From Siphlonurus alternatus (taxonomy: Eukaryota; Arthropoda; Insecta; Ephemeroptera; Siphlonuridae), in assembly GCA_949825025.1 (NCBI GenBank), contig OX463785.1:6179979-6243978 (forward strand): a stretch of DNA of 64,000 nt, read 5' to 3'. The notes below the pieces were generated by a model, which was not told where the DNA came from, ran no database searches, and was given only the letters and a program-made list of their open reading frames with translations. Made by a program: the position numbers and the translations under genes. Positions 1-19,217 of the stretch are shown in pieces; the stretch's first letter is position 1, and every line of letters starts with the position of its first letter.

Positions 1-217
1 ATCTTACCCAATGTTATTCTTACGGAGAATGGGAATTAACAAGGCCAGGATGGAAAATACTAGCTCGTACTATACCACGTATATAGTTCCAAATACTACG
101 TTCCAAGGCGACGAAAGTATTTGATTGGGCTTTAATTTAATTCGATCTTCCACTCAGCTTCAGATTCGAGTATTTAAATAAAATATCCATGAGCCTATTT
201 TGTGCAGAATTAATAAA

Positions 218-482
218 CCAGAGTCGAAATATATTTCATACTTATTTTCTTCACCATTCTTCACTCTCGTCTTTTGTCCTCTTATTTTGCTCCATTTTAG
301 AAATAAAAAAAAGAGGAAAAAAGACGAGATTACGTATTTTTTTCTCTTCTAGAGCATAAAATGTTAGAAACATTGATTTCATTTCATCCTCACTTTCAGC
401 GAAGAGGATATAAGATGTGTTTTAGAGGTAAAAAAGATTAGGTTTAGACGTATAAAGGATGAGTTGAAGACGTAATTATTCC
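218..482. repeat. F4 repeat, copy 1
   Basis: F4 is a 260 bp interspersed repeat with ATAAAATGTTAGAAAYATTG, CATTTCATCCTCACTTT and GATGAGTTGAAGACG as landmarks. Weak terminal inversion (TTGAAATAAATTTCAT against TCAACTCATC). No open frame. Confidence 0.75.
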
Positions 483-696
483 ACTGTATAATACTGTATG
501 CTAAATGGTGATATTTTTATATTTACTCAATTATAGTAGAGAACTCCCATGCAAACATTTGAACTTGAATGTGTCAGTCAAGAATATTTTATGTTTAAAA
601 TGACCCTGATTCAGGTTTAATATTTGCCATGTAATAATGTCCTCTACTGTCATGATGTTTCCCAGGGTTACATTTTGTATAAAGTATTATACCCTT

Positions 697-808
697 CCGC
701 TGTCTCAGGGTAATTTTGTACTTTCCGCTGTCTCAGGGTACTTTTGTACCTTCCGCTGTCTCAGGGTACTTTTGTATCTTCCGCTGTCTCAGGGTAATGT
801 TGTACCTT
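697..808 (+). repeat. 28 bp minisatellite of acceptor-like units, 4 copies
   Basis: Units starting at 697, 725, 753 and 781 repeat every 28 bp around the core CCGCTGTCTCAGGGTA. Each unit contains a pyrimidine stretch followed by CAG and then bases resembling the start of the exon at 822 (TTTTGTACC against CTCTGTACC). The array ends 13 bases before that exon. The paralogue has about one unit at the same place (11053-11080). Confidence 0.85.
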
Positions 809-821
809 CCTGTGTGTCCAG

Positions 822-3800
822 GTGACTCTGTACCACTGGGACCTTCCTCAGCCTCTCCAGGAGGAGTTTGGGGGCTGGCTGGGAGAGGAGATCGTTGACA
901 TCTTTGGGGACTTCGCTACCGTGGCTTTCTCCAACTTCGGGGATCGGGTGAGTGGGACAAGGTTATTGTAGTAGTTTAAATTGTAAATCGCGTTATTTAT
1001 ACTATAGTATGGCCAGTCTCTATGTATTTTATTTTTGGATAGACGACCTCGAGTTTTTTTTTTTTTTTTTTTTTTTCAGATTTCTTGAGTTCTATAATAT
1101 CCTTAAAACCGTACAGTAAAGTATTGTGCAGCAAGATTTCAAAGGTGCATGTTAAGGATTTGAAAACAATTTCACGGGTCTTTCACCATACGTCACAAAA
1201 CAATATGAAGTTATAATTGTGTATATAGGCAAAACATTGTCAGCGGCATAACAAATACGTGTTAAAGTTGGTCTAGTAATTAATTTCTCCTGACGATTCT
1301 TATCATTTCTCGTAGATTTTTTTTTCATAAATGGTAACAAGAAGAACCAATGCTATAGTGAAAAAAAATATTTGGTGACCAAAACTGTTATGAGAAAAGA
1401 GGTGTTGTGAGTTATGTTAACACGCACAGCATAGGAATTTAGGGTTTTCTGCCTACATCCCGAAGCTCTTCGGGCGGCTTCGGGCATCTCCGTGCTACCC
1501 AAAATGTAAACATGCATATAACTCCCGTATAAAAAAAATCCACGTAGTCGGTTTGAGTTCTTATTGCAACAAATACATACATGGTTTTTCAATCGTTACC
1601 CTGGTTATATAGAAACACTTTATAAGTGTATGCACTGCAATATAAAATTGTTTCGTTCAAAATTTGATTTTCTAATCAAATAATAAATCAAATATACCTG
1701 ATAAAATATATTCAGAAATATAGTTTCAAAATTTTTTACTCTTTATTTTAAAAATAATGATAACAATATATTTATATAATAAACCGAAGTCAAGCAACGC
1801 CACGCGTGGTTAGTAGTTGGATGGGTGACCATTTTCAACAAAAACCACGTTTCCCACCCAGGGGTAAAACGTTGCGCTTTTCCACCATGTGGTTCCCCTG
1901 GCTTTGGACCATTGCACTTCCGGTTCATTGACAAAAGCTGTAGCGTCCATCCTGGCTGAGGTTTCCACGTTTCCCTCAGCCGCAGGCAAATGCCGGGATG
2001 GATTTGCAAGGCCGTGGCCGGCCCCGTTCCAGAAGAGCCCGCGAAACGCTCAAGTTAGGGTTTCGGAAGGTTCGGGGTTTCAAAGTAGTATGTAATTAGT
2101 AAATAAAAGTACCCAATAGGGTTTGATTAAAAAAAAAAAAAAAAAAAAAAATATAATAAAATTGTTAGTTTATTTATTTGAAAAAATGTTTTTATTTTAA
2201 ATTAATAATTTAAATTATATTTTTTTATAATATTTTAATTTTAATATTTATAATTTCAAAAACAATTAAAATTTTTTAAAAGATTATTTAAGAATTTCGA
2301 TTTTTTTAATTTTATAAATTAGGCATGATTGTAACTGCTGTAAATTATACGAAAGTAAAATTATTAAAAATAGTGGATGTGCACATATGTTAAAAAAAGC
2401 ATTTATAATAATGGAAAATTAGAAATTAAAACCATGTTAGGGAGTTCCTTCATCAAATTCGTTCACATTGAGATTATATTTAAATAAGTCAGGGCTATAT
2501 TTAATATATTATACCGACACTGAAACCATATTTTTTAAGGTTCAAGAATATTTAGACAAATATTTAAATGGACATTGACCTTAAATTGAATGCTTAAATT
2601 TACATACAGAAAAATTGGAAGATCATTAATTTGATTTTACAATAATTATACCCTGACTTCAGGTAAAGAGCTGGATCACCCTGAACGAACCCTGGGTACA
2701 ATCTGAACTAGGTTACGGCTACGGTATCCACGCGCCGCGAGTCAGGGGCAGTGGAAAGACGGACTACATCGCCGCACACAACCTCATCAAGTCGCACGCC
2801 CGCGCCTGGCACATTTACGACGACAACTTCAGGGCGTCTCAGGGTGGTAAGATCACCTTTCGATTTTGTCCCTCAGCTGAAAGAAGATATATAAATAAAT
2901 AATAGTGGAAACTCTTGATTTAAATTTCCTGATTCAAGACTAGATTTTAGTATGAACTGGGGTGGTAATGCTTTAGCAAAAAAAAATCACAACAATATTT
3001 GACTAGGGGAACAATGGAAACTTCATTCAGAATGGTCTGTAAATGAATAAGTAAGAAATCAATAGCCGCGTAGATTCACCAGCAATAGTAAATTTGCTAA
3101 AATCTTTCAGATCACCAAACTTTGTGCTGAAAGGCCGATTATCCTATAGAAATATATATTAATATGGACCATATTGCAGGTGAGGTCGGAGTGACTTTTG
3201 ACAGCGGATGGTTCGAGCCTCTTACCCAGAACCAAGAGGATATCGATGCTGCCGAAAGAGCTCAGCAATTCAAGGTACCTCGGCAATACATTTTAATGCT
3301 ACAATTATTGGCCCTTAGTTCGTAACTGAAGCCTCTAGGATTATTTGAACTACCCCTCGTGTAGTGCGAATGTCTGACACTATCTGCCCCACAGCTGGGG
3401 TGGTTCGCTCACCCCATCTTCAGCGCGGAGGGCAACTACCCGGCCGTGATGATCAACTACATCGGACGAAAGAGCCAGGAGGAGGGGCTTCCCCAGTCCA
3501 GACTGCCCGTGTTCGACGCAGCGTGGGTGGCCTACATTAAGGGTGAGTAGGGGGTAACTTTTGGATTTTATATTTTTTTATTATTTTATTAATTTTTTTG
3601 TTAAATCTCAAATGTGTAATTGAATAAATTGAAACAAAATTTACATTAAATGGGAAATATTTTCAAAGATTCATAGAGCATCTGAAAATATTTTTTAACC
3701 TAAAAATTATTATTCAAATTTAATATCACATAAAAATAATAAAGAGCATATAAAAACAAAAATTGTCTACATATTTGTCAATACCCAAGCTTTCAGCCAA

Positions 3801-6214
3801 TTTATGTGAACAAGCAGAAAATTATTTTGTGGTACTTTCACAGGCACGTCTGACTTCTTCGGTCTGAACCATTACACAACCTCCTACTCCGCCTTCAACT
3901 TGACGGTTGGCGGTACCTACGATGGTGACCAGGATCAAGTGACCTCCGTTGACCCTGAGTGGCCCTCGACTGCGGCAGACTGGCTCAAGGTACAGTTTCC
4001 TGGATAAATATTGATACATCCGTTTACAATGAAGATCTTCTCCTAAATGGATGATAAGTTTCTTGGAAAGTACATAAAACGACATGTCTTGCAGGTTGTT
4101 CCGTGGGGTTTCCGCAAGGTGCTCAACTGGATCAAGAACGAGTACAACAACCCGAGACTGATGGTCACTGAGAACGGGTACGCTGACCTCGGGGAGATCA
4201 ATGATGTGGGACGAGTCGACTATTACACCGTGAGTTGGGGTTTAAAGAAGGGACCATTTATTTTTTGACGTCACGTGACCCTCTCAATAGAATTTTATTG
4301 GAGGACAAAGGAAAAGGTTCGTGACGTCACACCAAAGATAAATGATCCCGAATTTAACATCGAATGGTTTATATATTGGTGAACCCTGTCTTAAGTTCAC
4401 TTTCTGTAGATTGACCTTATATTCAGGTACATGAGAAATAGATTTCTTTAGAAAAGCTGTATAATATTATAAATATAAGTTAGTTTTTTAAACTGAATTG
4501 ATTGGTTCATGGGTTGTTTTTGCTACCATTTACTTAAGTTGTATAATTCATTTTTCTCTAAAATTTCTAATTTCTACTGCGTACGTGGAAACATTTTTAA
4601 AAAAAGTTAAAGATTAAATACGTTATACGTATTGATATTTGATATAATATTGCCACTCATGACGTCACAACAACTAAATTTAAACTATTTTTAGAGGAAT
4701 AGGTATTGTTATTTAAAAAGAGAATGAGAGTCAGAATTAATTAATACATATAAACTAAATCTCACGTAAGTGACTTTGTGATATATAATTGTTTTATGGT
4801 CATAAAAATGCAAACATTATTAGATTTAAGGTGCTCATTCATGAAACAAGGAAAATCAGACTCAACATTGAAAAACATGTTTACATTGTTTCCACGTTTT
4901 CCACAGAGTTACATCGACGAGATGATGAAGGCAGTTAACCTGGACGGATGTAATATCTTCGCCTACACAGCCTGGAGCATCTTGGACAACTTTGAGTGGA
5001 CTGCGGGATACTCGTGAGTACTTGGAAAATATATTTCATCAATAGATGGCAACACTGTCAATATATAACGAAATATTTATGTTGGTGAGGGAAATTTTCC
5101 GGGTGTTATTCCTGTACTATTATACACATAATATTGCATGTTCTATACTAAAATATTATAAATTGAAGTTAGGCCATATCATGTTGCTTATAGGTTCAGT
5201 AAAACAAATATAAGTTTACGCCTGACATGGCTAGACTATACGTCTAGACCGACTGGCGCCCCCTATCTTAGCCATGTTATGACTTCCAAGATGGCCGTCG
5301 CGCGTAGTCGAATCCACACGTAAACTAAGATCTGTTATACTGTATATCATTTTATAACAGTGCCATATTGTCCGCATTATAATTAATAAAATGATTTCAC
5401 CTTGATATACCTACCTCATTTAAGGATAAAATTTAACAGCCTCTTTTAAGGGTAAGGTAACACACCAAATGTTAAAAAAAAAAAAAATCAGTAAAAATTA
5501 TAAAACATATATCTTAAAATGTTCTCCTTTACATCCCCTATCAGTACCCGAGTTGAAATAAATTTCATCTTTTCTTCGCTATTAAGCTCTCCTCTCTTCT
5601 TTTCTCCTCTTATTTTGCACCATTTTAGAGGTAAAAAAGAGGGGGAAAGACGAGATTACGTATTTTTTCCTCTTCTTGAGCATAAAATGTTAGAAATATT
5701 GTCTTTATTTCATCCTCACCTTGAGTGAAGAGGAAATAAGATGTGTTGTAGAGGTAATGAGATTAGGTTTAGACGTGTAAAGGATGAGTTGAAGACGAAA
5801 TTTTTCAACTAGGGTAGCTAAAATATCAGGTACCAAATTAAATCTAGATTTTGAATAATGAGTTTTTAAATGGATTCACTAATTAATAAAACTCAAAGAC
5901 TAGATCAAATTTGAAAACCTGTGATATTTTAGCTACTGATATAAGGATAACGTAATGGAGAATATTTCAAGATACGTCATTTTTTTTCATGTGTAGGAAT
6001 TTTTTTAACATTTTGGGCGTGTTTATTTGTTCTGCCATTTTGAAGTTCGCCATTTTACGATTCACTAAACATCACATTATATGTCCCCAGGCAAAAGTTC
6101 GGACTGTACTCAGTGGACTTCAACGACCCCGCGAGGCCGAGGACTCAGAAAGAGTCCGCGAGAGTCTTCCAGCAGATCATTCGTGACAACGGCTTCCCTG
6201 CACCAAAGAAATAA
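822..6214 (+). CDS. GH1 beta-glucosidase-like gene, 3' part (8 exons; 5' end outside window)
   Basis: Exons: 822-947, 2663-2846, 3180-3274, 3395-3542, 3844-3989, 4095-4229, 4907-5013 and 6091-6214 (TAA 6212-6214). Each is bounded by AG/GT with matching phases and they join into 354 codons plus stop. The product is the C-terminal two-thirds of a glycoside hydrolase family 1 enzyme, which hydrolyses beta-glucosidic bonds by a retaining mechanism. Visible family landmarks: YHWDLP at the start, the acid/base glutamate in [14 protein letters not shown], the nucleophile glutamate in VTENG, and the sugar-binding stretch [10 protein letters not shown]. No stop or frameshift interrupts it. The missing 5' exons should code for about 145 residues, judged from the complete paralogue at 8250-15740, which shares every comparable intron position. 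Polyadenylation signal AATAAA at 6223-6228. The natural substrate cannot be told. A 28 bp repeat array sits just before its first visible acceptor. Confidence 0.94.
1780..2151 (+). mobile_element. SINE with 5S rRNA-like head (copy 1)
   Basis: Near its start it reads GTGGTTAGTAGTTGGATGGG, very close to the internal promoter region of 5S rRNA genes. A body of about 250 bases follows, with a poly(A) tail at 2130-2151. Plus orientation, within an intron of the partial GH1 gene. The head is 5'-truncated. Confidence 0.75.
4243..4350. repeat. Small palindrome family F11, copy 1
   Basis: Core GACGTCACGTGACCCTCTCA and a partner GTTCGTGACGTCAC, about 100 bp. Starts 14 bases after an exon donor of the partial GH1 gene. 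Related copies near 19141-19208, 27537-27605 and 38422-38519. Confidence 0.7.
5444..5975. repeat. F6 copy 2, old and interrupted by F4
   Basis: Left arm TTTTAAGGGTAAGGTAACAC, right arm decayed (ATAAGGATAACGTAATGG). F4 copy 2 is inserted in the left arm. Confidence 0.65.
5548..5810. repeat. F4 copy 2, nested in an F6 element
   Basis: Begins CGAGTTGAAATAAATTTCAT and ends GAAGACGAAATTTTTCAACT. The F6 palindrome is split by it, giving a clear order of insertion. Confidence 0.8.
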
Positions 6215-6222
6215 ATCACAGA

Positions 6223-6228
6223 AATAAA
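6223..6228 (+). terminator. Polyadenylation signal of the partial GH1 gene
   Basis: AATAAA nine bases after the stop codon. A second AATAAA (6210-6215) overlaps the stop. Confidence 0.55.
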
Positions 6229-6342
6229 CTTGTGTCTGTAAATTGTTTTGTTAATCCTTTGAGTCTAATTTTTGCGTATATTTTACCATTTAGCATTAAT
6301 TAAAAATATATATAATTTTTTACAAGGATACACTCCCACGAG

Positions 6343-6694
6343 CTTAAGGATTGTTGTCACTAGTCTTAGAAGATGGTGAATCACTCTGAAAATTACAGTA
6401 AACTTTCCTTGCATTATAATATAAATTATCAGAAAAAAAAATTAAGCAAAAGTATAGTTTTTTTAGACATGACAGGATACAAATAGTGAGAATATCATTG
6501 AAAATCTGGCGGCCATTAGTCAAATCAGCATTTTTTGAACTAAAAAATTTAATATCTTAAAAACTAGACTGAATAATTACTTTTTTACTTCAGAGAGTTA
6601 ACAGTCATTTTGTTCTCTATATGTTCTGATCTATATTTTATATTTTTTTACCATAAAAAAAATAATTTCACTATAGTGACAATAATCCTTAAAA
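6343..6694. repeat. Palindromic element with TTAAGGATTGTTGTCACTA ends
   Basis: About 350 bp, ends inverted (TAGTGACAATAATCCTTAA), AT-rich interior. Directly 3' of the partial GH1 gene. Confidence 0.75.
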
Positions 6695-6699
6695 CTCGA

Positions 6700-6840
6700 G
6701 ACAGGGTAATGGGTAGGGATAAGCGAAGGAAAGGATTGTGGCTACGGCCTGCTACACGATACAGCATTCACTGAGGTGAGATTGAGGGAATCGTGGAAAA
6801 CCTCAGTCAAAACGGACACCTCTACTTTTTATCGATTGTA
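6700..6840 (-). mobile_element. SINE body fragment (minus strand)
   Basis: Resembles the body of the SINE at 49845-50175 (GGACACCTCTACTTTTTATC against GGACACCTCTATTTTTTTTA; TACGGCCTGCTACACG against CACGGCCTGTTGCGCG). The 5S head is absent. Confidence 0.5.
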
Positions 6841-6930
6841 TAGCATATTATGATTTACAATTCACTTTTATATGGTTCAAAAAGTCTTAGATGTGTTTCT
6901 AGTCTCATATTTCTAAATCAACAAATCTAA

Positions 6931-7105
6931 GATTACTACCGGAAGTAGCCGGAAGTGTGAGGTTTCTGCACTTACCAGTTCAGTTTTGAACCTGAAACTT
7001 TGCAGATATTTATATTAGGGATTATAACCTAAGGTCTTAAAGTTTTCATTTTAAATTTCAGCCTAAATCCTTTCACTTCCGGCTACTTCCGGTGGGGTAA
7101 TCTTT
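6931..7105. repeat. Palindrome with ACCGGAAGTAGCCGGAAGTG arms
   Basis: Right arm CACTTCCGGCTACTTCCGGT. About 175 bp, between the GH1 genes. Confidence 0.75.
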
Positions 7106-7390
7106 CATCTATTGAACTGTATATTAATATATTTAAAAAACTTATAGCCAGAAGTAGATTATGAGCATGAAATACGTACGTGCCGGGAGTAATTTAATGT
7201 TCAGTAATAAATAAGCTAGACTGTTTCATTTTTACAGTAATATTAATATATTATTAATTAATTGCAATAGTACAGAACTTGGAACGAAGATACTAAAATA
7301 TAATTAATAGGTCTTATATATACAGAAGTTATTAGGGAAGTGAGACCAACACAGAAACCCGTAATTATTATTTACTTTTTTTAATATACA

Positions 7391-7853
7391 ATGGGCCTAC
7401 GGGGTGTCATTTTTTTACTCACTCAATCAAAAGAGGAGGTCGAAAAATAACCCTTTGATTTTTTTGCGATTTTTTTTAGCACTGCATCATACCTAGAATG
7501 GAGATTAAAAATGTCTCTTGACCTGGAGGCTTCATCCAACATGCCTATGACGTCACTACATTCTTTGGTTCAACTATATATAACACTTGTAAAAAATTAT
7601 TGCATTGTTGCTTGTTTATTATAAATAATAATTTGTTTCCATAGCAACGTGTTTGTTTAGAAACATTATATAGTTGACCCAAAGAATGTAATGACGTCAT
7701 AGGCGTTGCGGATGGAGCCTCCAGGTCAAGAGACATTTTTAATCTCCATTCTAGGTATGATGCAGTGCTTAAAAAAATCGCAAAAAAATCTAAGGGATAT
7801 TTTGCGACCTCTTTTGATTGAGTTAGTAAAAAAATGACACCCCGTGGGCCCAT
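7391..7853. repeat. Foldback family F3, copy 1
   Basis: F3 is a 460 bp palindrome whose arms read GGGTGTCATTTTTTTACTCA, then AGAGGAGGTCGAAAAA, ACTGCATCAT and GACCTGGAGGC. The centre carries ATTGTTGC/TCCATAGCAACGT. Between the two GH1 genes. Confidence 0.85.
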
Positions 7854-8215
7854 TTTGCGCACAAAAAAATAGGATTTAAAATTTAAATACTTAATATTTT
7901 CAGTGTATTATTTAAAAAATTTAAATTATTTTTTCATTATTTTATTTTTTTAAATTAAAATCCAATTTATTTAAAATATATTTAAACAAAGAATGTTTTA
8001 GATCTAAAATTAAAATAAAAATGTTATAAATTAAAAAAAAAAAATGAACAAATTACGTTAACAATAATATGTAATTATTGTGTCTTCTACTTGGTTGAAT
8101 TCCTATCAAAATAGTGAAGTATGAATTTAATTATCATTATGAACGAAAATACATGCTTGCCCCTGTAAGAAGATATGATATCTCAGCAAACTGATACCAT
8201 CGTTAAGTGGAGATG

Positions 8216-8249
8216 TATAAATAGCCACTTCGCATCAATTGCAATCTAA

Positions 8250-8252
<3 letters not shown>
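8216..8252 (+). promoter_or_regulatory. TATA box and very short leader of the complete GH1 gene
   Basis: TATAAATA at 8216-8223 lies 34 bases before the first ATG (8250). A start site about 30 bases downstream of the TATA box would leave a leader of only a few bases. Ribosomes might then skip this ATG for the in-frame one at 8271, which begins directly at the signal-peptide core (MCPSLLLL). No transcript start is visible, so the leader length is inferred. Confidence 0.6.
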
Positions 8253-15740
<7,488 letters not shown>

Positions 15741-15857
15741 ATGAGAGTCCTGAATTAATTTAAATGTATCTGGACGACAGGATTTTTCATAACTACTGTG
15801 AAGTCAATGTGAATTTTGTTGGAATAACCATGTTATGTAATATTGAAAGCGACTTCT

Positions 15858-15863
15858 ATTAAA
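15858..15863 (+). terminator. Possible polyadenylation signal of the complete GH1 gene
   Basis: ATTAAA about 120 bases after the stop. A canonical AATAAA also overlaps the stop codon at 15736-15741. Which is used cannot be told. Confidence 0.35.
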
Positions 15864-15934
15864 AACTAATTTAAATATTTATATTTTATTTATTACGTAA
15901 AAACAAAATTTAATTTAAAATGCACCATTCATTA

Positions 15935-16216
15935 GAGGCTTCAAGTGAGTGCGCCCGCGATGCGCAACTGTTGTCGATAAGGTCTATCTTGCACTTGAAA
16001 ATAAATCAAAGTGTTTTTTTAACTTTTCTCGGTTATAAATCAAGTATAAAATCTAAACCTTGCATTATATCTACTGTATTTTTCAATTTGGACTGAAAGG
16101 AATTTTCCCTAAAAAATCTTATTCTTGTTGTAATAATGAATTCAAGTTTTGTTTTTAATACATAGGTTTAAATAGGACGGTGGGAACACCGAAAAATCAG
16201 CTGACTTGAAGCCTCC
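15935..16216. repeat. Element family F8, copy 1
   Basis: Inverted ends GAGGCTTCAAGT / ACTTGAAGCCTC enclosing about 260 bases with CGGTGGGAACACCG. Second copy at 51424-51691. Confidence 0.7.
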
Positions 16217-16386
16217 ATAGACTGAAACATTATTAATATTATTAGAAAACTACCTCACGCAAGGGGCAAATTTTTATTTGTTGAAACCATAATTAGCGAT
16301 CAAGTTTTAGAATCAAGAATCTCTTATTTTAAAAAATTATTTCAATCGATTTCTTCCAACAGACTCCGCGCAAATCAACTACTAGA

Positions 16387-16773
16387 TTAAGGTAGAGATA
16401 ACGTCAATCAGCTGTTTTTTTTTAGCTCTATTTGTTTAACATGTAAATCTTATATAGCAAATTCACAAAAATTCTGAAATTGTTTTGAGAGGCAGATGCT
16501 GGCCTAAAAGCCATAGAAAGAGTTGTTTCAAAACAATTTAACGAGACAATTTTTTTAATTAAATCTTTAGTTTTTCTCTCCATGGGAAAGCCCTATGCTG
16601 AAAATTAAATAAATTAATTAAAAAAAAGTAGTATTTTTAAATTGTTTTGAAATGTTTTCTATGGCTTTTAAGCACTATAATATATATGCCTCAAAAAAAT
16701 TTGAATTTACTAAGGTTTTACATGTTAATCAAATGGAGCTAAAAACAGCTGATCGACATTATCTCTACCTTAA
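16387..16773. repeat. Foldback family F7, copy 1
   Basis: Ends TTAAGGTAGAGATAACGTCA and inverse. The interior pairs AAAATTCTGAAATTGTTTTG with its inverse around a TCCATGGGAAAGCCCTATGC core. 3' of the complete GH1 gene. Confidence 0.8.
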
Positions 16774-17042
16774 TCTTTAAAATAATTTTATATATATTAA
16801 TTGAGCTCTCCAAAAATAATTCAAACTGATGCAGAATGATTCAAAATGCATCGTTATGTTTACATGATAATAATTCTACCTTTTCAAAACAGTGTGTAGC
16901 TCAAATATATTAAAAAAAAAAAAAGAGAGAGATACTAAATTCCTACTACGATCACAAATTAATATTTTATTTTAATCTGTTCAATACCTTCATCAGAAGC
17001 ATAAATTTATTATAAAAATCAACCGAGTTTTGCGCTTTAGAA

Positions 17043-17222
17043 ATGTTGCGCTCAAACCACATCAATTAACAAGATTTTGTTTTTGCTCTGAAGCAAAATA
17101 AGTTTTTGTTATCTTCTTCATGATTGGTCCTTGAAATTATCAGTCAACAATCATGAAGATGATAACAAAAAAATATTATTTCAGAGCAAAAGCAAAGTCT
17201 TATAAATTGTGAATTAAGCTTC
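17043..17222. repeat. Palindrome around TTTTGTTATCTTCTTCATGA
   Basis: Inverse arm TCATGAAGATGATAACAAAA, about 180 bp with moderate divergence. Confidence 0.65.
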
Positions 17223-17415
17223 GTGCTAAAAAATTGACCGGCTAGTTAAAAACACTTACCCATTTATTACCCTACTGTATTTTAAACAATTGAACCTCGA
17301 ATTGTATAAAAATATATCCGAATTTCTTTGTTTCTAAATATACTAATAGTAATATTTTATTTATAAACCCAATTATTTGAGTAATATTTCTTAGTTTTTA
17401 CTGTACGTAGCCCAA

Positions 17416-17556
17416 AGAGCGCGATTCACGAAGCAGTTGGCCAGGTTTTTAACCACGTTGAACTTAACCACGTTTAACTGGTGGTTTAACACGTAAAACA
17501 GGTAAATAGGTAAACGTGGTTAGAAACCTGGTTAACTGTTTCGTGAATCGCACTCA
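17416..17556. repeat. Foldback family F1, copy 1
   Basis: F1 is a palindromic element of about 140-165 bp whose ends read GGGYGCGATTCACGAAGCAG, with an interior rich in AACCACGTTTAAC and its inverse. No coding capacity; a MITE. This copy has a decayed middle. Confidence 0.8.
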
Positions 17557-18279
17557 TTTTCAGTTATAAATTTTTATAATAAATTAATACCTCTCAAGAT
17601 CTCATATTAAATGTAATTTTAAAAGTATCTATACATTATTACAATTTAATAAATTAATAAAATGTGACCAAAGAAGTGACAATCCTAACACTATTTTTTT
17701 TTTTTAATTTTTATGGAATTTCTTAATACTTCAGAGTGCCTTAAATTTTATCTTTTATAAATAAAAATTTCATTTTTCGAGGATATAACAGGATTAGGAA
17801 AGAAAACACACAAGCAACAGCAACTTTATAGCAGCGTTGCTGCACCACGAATGACCTGATGGTCCAAAAATGTTAACAAAATTTGTACAGAAAATATAAA
17901 TAACATAATTTTTGACGTCCCCCTCGATGCAGTCTGCCACCTCCTGCAACATACAGACAACAAAGATTAAATAATGCAGCCCATCTCAAACATTATGGGT
18001 GCAATTCACGAAGCATTTTGATATTCCTTAATTCCGGAAGTCGACGGAAGTGTAAAATTTGAAACTCTTCTGTTTGTAATTCACTTTCATAACTTTACAG
18101 AATGGTTTGACGTAGAAATACTGAAATATGAATGTAAAAATGAAATGCTAAAAAAAAAACGAATTAGAAGACCAGAAACCCTACACATCCGGAGGAAATA
18201 TATAAATTTGACTTACACGGTCATTACTGTCAGTAGGCTAATAATTATAATAATAATTATGTCAGATGAATAATGATTA

Positions 18280-18609
18280 CAATGGACAACCTACATGATT
18301 TTTTTATTGCAGAAATAAATAGAAGGCACCAAATTATGCTACTATGAATTTTTTTTCAGATTTTTTTGAAACTCAGAACTATTTTTAAATAATTATTGAA
18401 GTGCGGCCACACCCCCTGGAGGCGTCAATAGGCATCTCGGTCCTATCCTTTTTATTAAGGATTCAGGGGTGCCAACTTAATAACTTACAGAACTTTTAAT
18501 AATTATTTAAAAATAGTTCCAGGTCTGAAAATATAAAAAAAAAATCAGAGTAGCATAATTTGGTGCCCTCTATTCATTTCTGCAGTAAAAAATTGTCATG
18601 TCCACTGTT
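18280..18609. repeat. F2 copy 3
   Basis: Subtype with ACACCCCCTGGAGGCGTCAA in the centre and ACAATGGACAAC ends. Confidence 0.85.
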
Positions 18610-18923
18610 AATTTTTTTTAACCCCTTGACACATAATCTTACACGTTCTGTAATTAAAAAATTAAAATATGGCCATGCAAATAATAAAGCGAGTAGAAGA
18701 GGGTAGAAGTGGTATTTATTGTGACGTAATCTCAGCGTTTTGTTGCATGAATTTAAAGGGATAGAGATTTTTTTTCTTTGGTCTTGAATTGAGGGGCGGG
18801 GGTTGATAATAAAAACTTTTTTTAAACTTTGACAATATAATGAAATAATATATATGTAACATATTATATATTATATTATTTTATTATATGTAAGGTGTAG
18901 CTCTTCAATATTATTTTTCCTAT

Positions 18924-19050
18924 GTACACTCGTCGCCTTGTAAAATTTCCCCTTGCAGCCATTTTAATCACCATGCATCGTAATAATAACACACAGGGCA
19001 TGATGATTAACAAGGCTGCAAGTGAGAAAGTTTCCAAGGCGACGAGTGTA
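18924..19050. repeat. MITE family F10, copy 2
   Basis: GTACACTCGTCGCCTTGTAA at the left, the inverse CAAGGCGACGAGTGTAC at the right. Arms about 50 bp. Confidence 0.8.
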
Positions 19051-19140
19051 CCTCCTACATGATCGACTGACATACTGAAAACTCATAAATTTGTCATGCA
19101 GAGTCCACGAGCAATGAAAAAGTCTAACTGGGATACGGTA

Positions 19141-19208
19141 GGTCTTTGGTCACGTGACCCTCCCATTAGGATTGTATTGGAGGATAAAATATCATGACGT
19201 CACATCAA
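19141..19208. repeat. F11 copy 2
   Basis: GTCACGTGACCCTCCCATTA followed by ATCATGACGTCACATC. Confidence 0.65.
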
Positions 19209-19217
19209 TCGAAAAGA

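Larger units (their letters stand above)
1..821 (+). other. Intron of the partial GH1 gene
   Basis: Holds F4 copy 1 and the 28 bp array. No exon of the preceding GH1 block ([11 protein letters not shown] type) is found here, so the preceding exon lies to the left of the window. Confidence 0.7.
6229..8215. other. Spacer between the two GH1 genes
   Basis: Two palindromes, a SINE fragment and F3 copy 1; otherwise AT-rich. No extra GH1 exon or pseudo-exon seen. Confidence 0.6.

Noticed and set aside
637..898. Two overlapping frames before the first GH1 exon
   Set aside because: They read the 28 bp acceptor-like array and run out of frame into the exon at 822.
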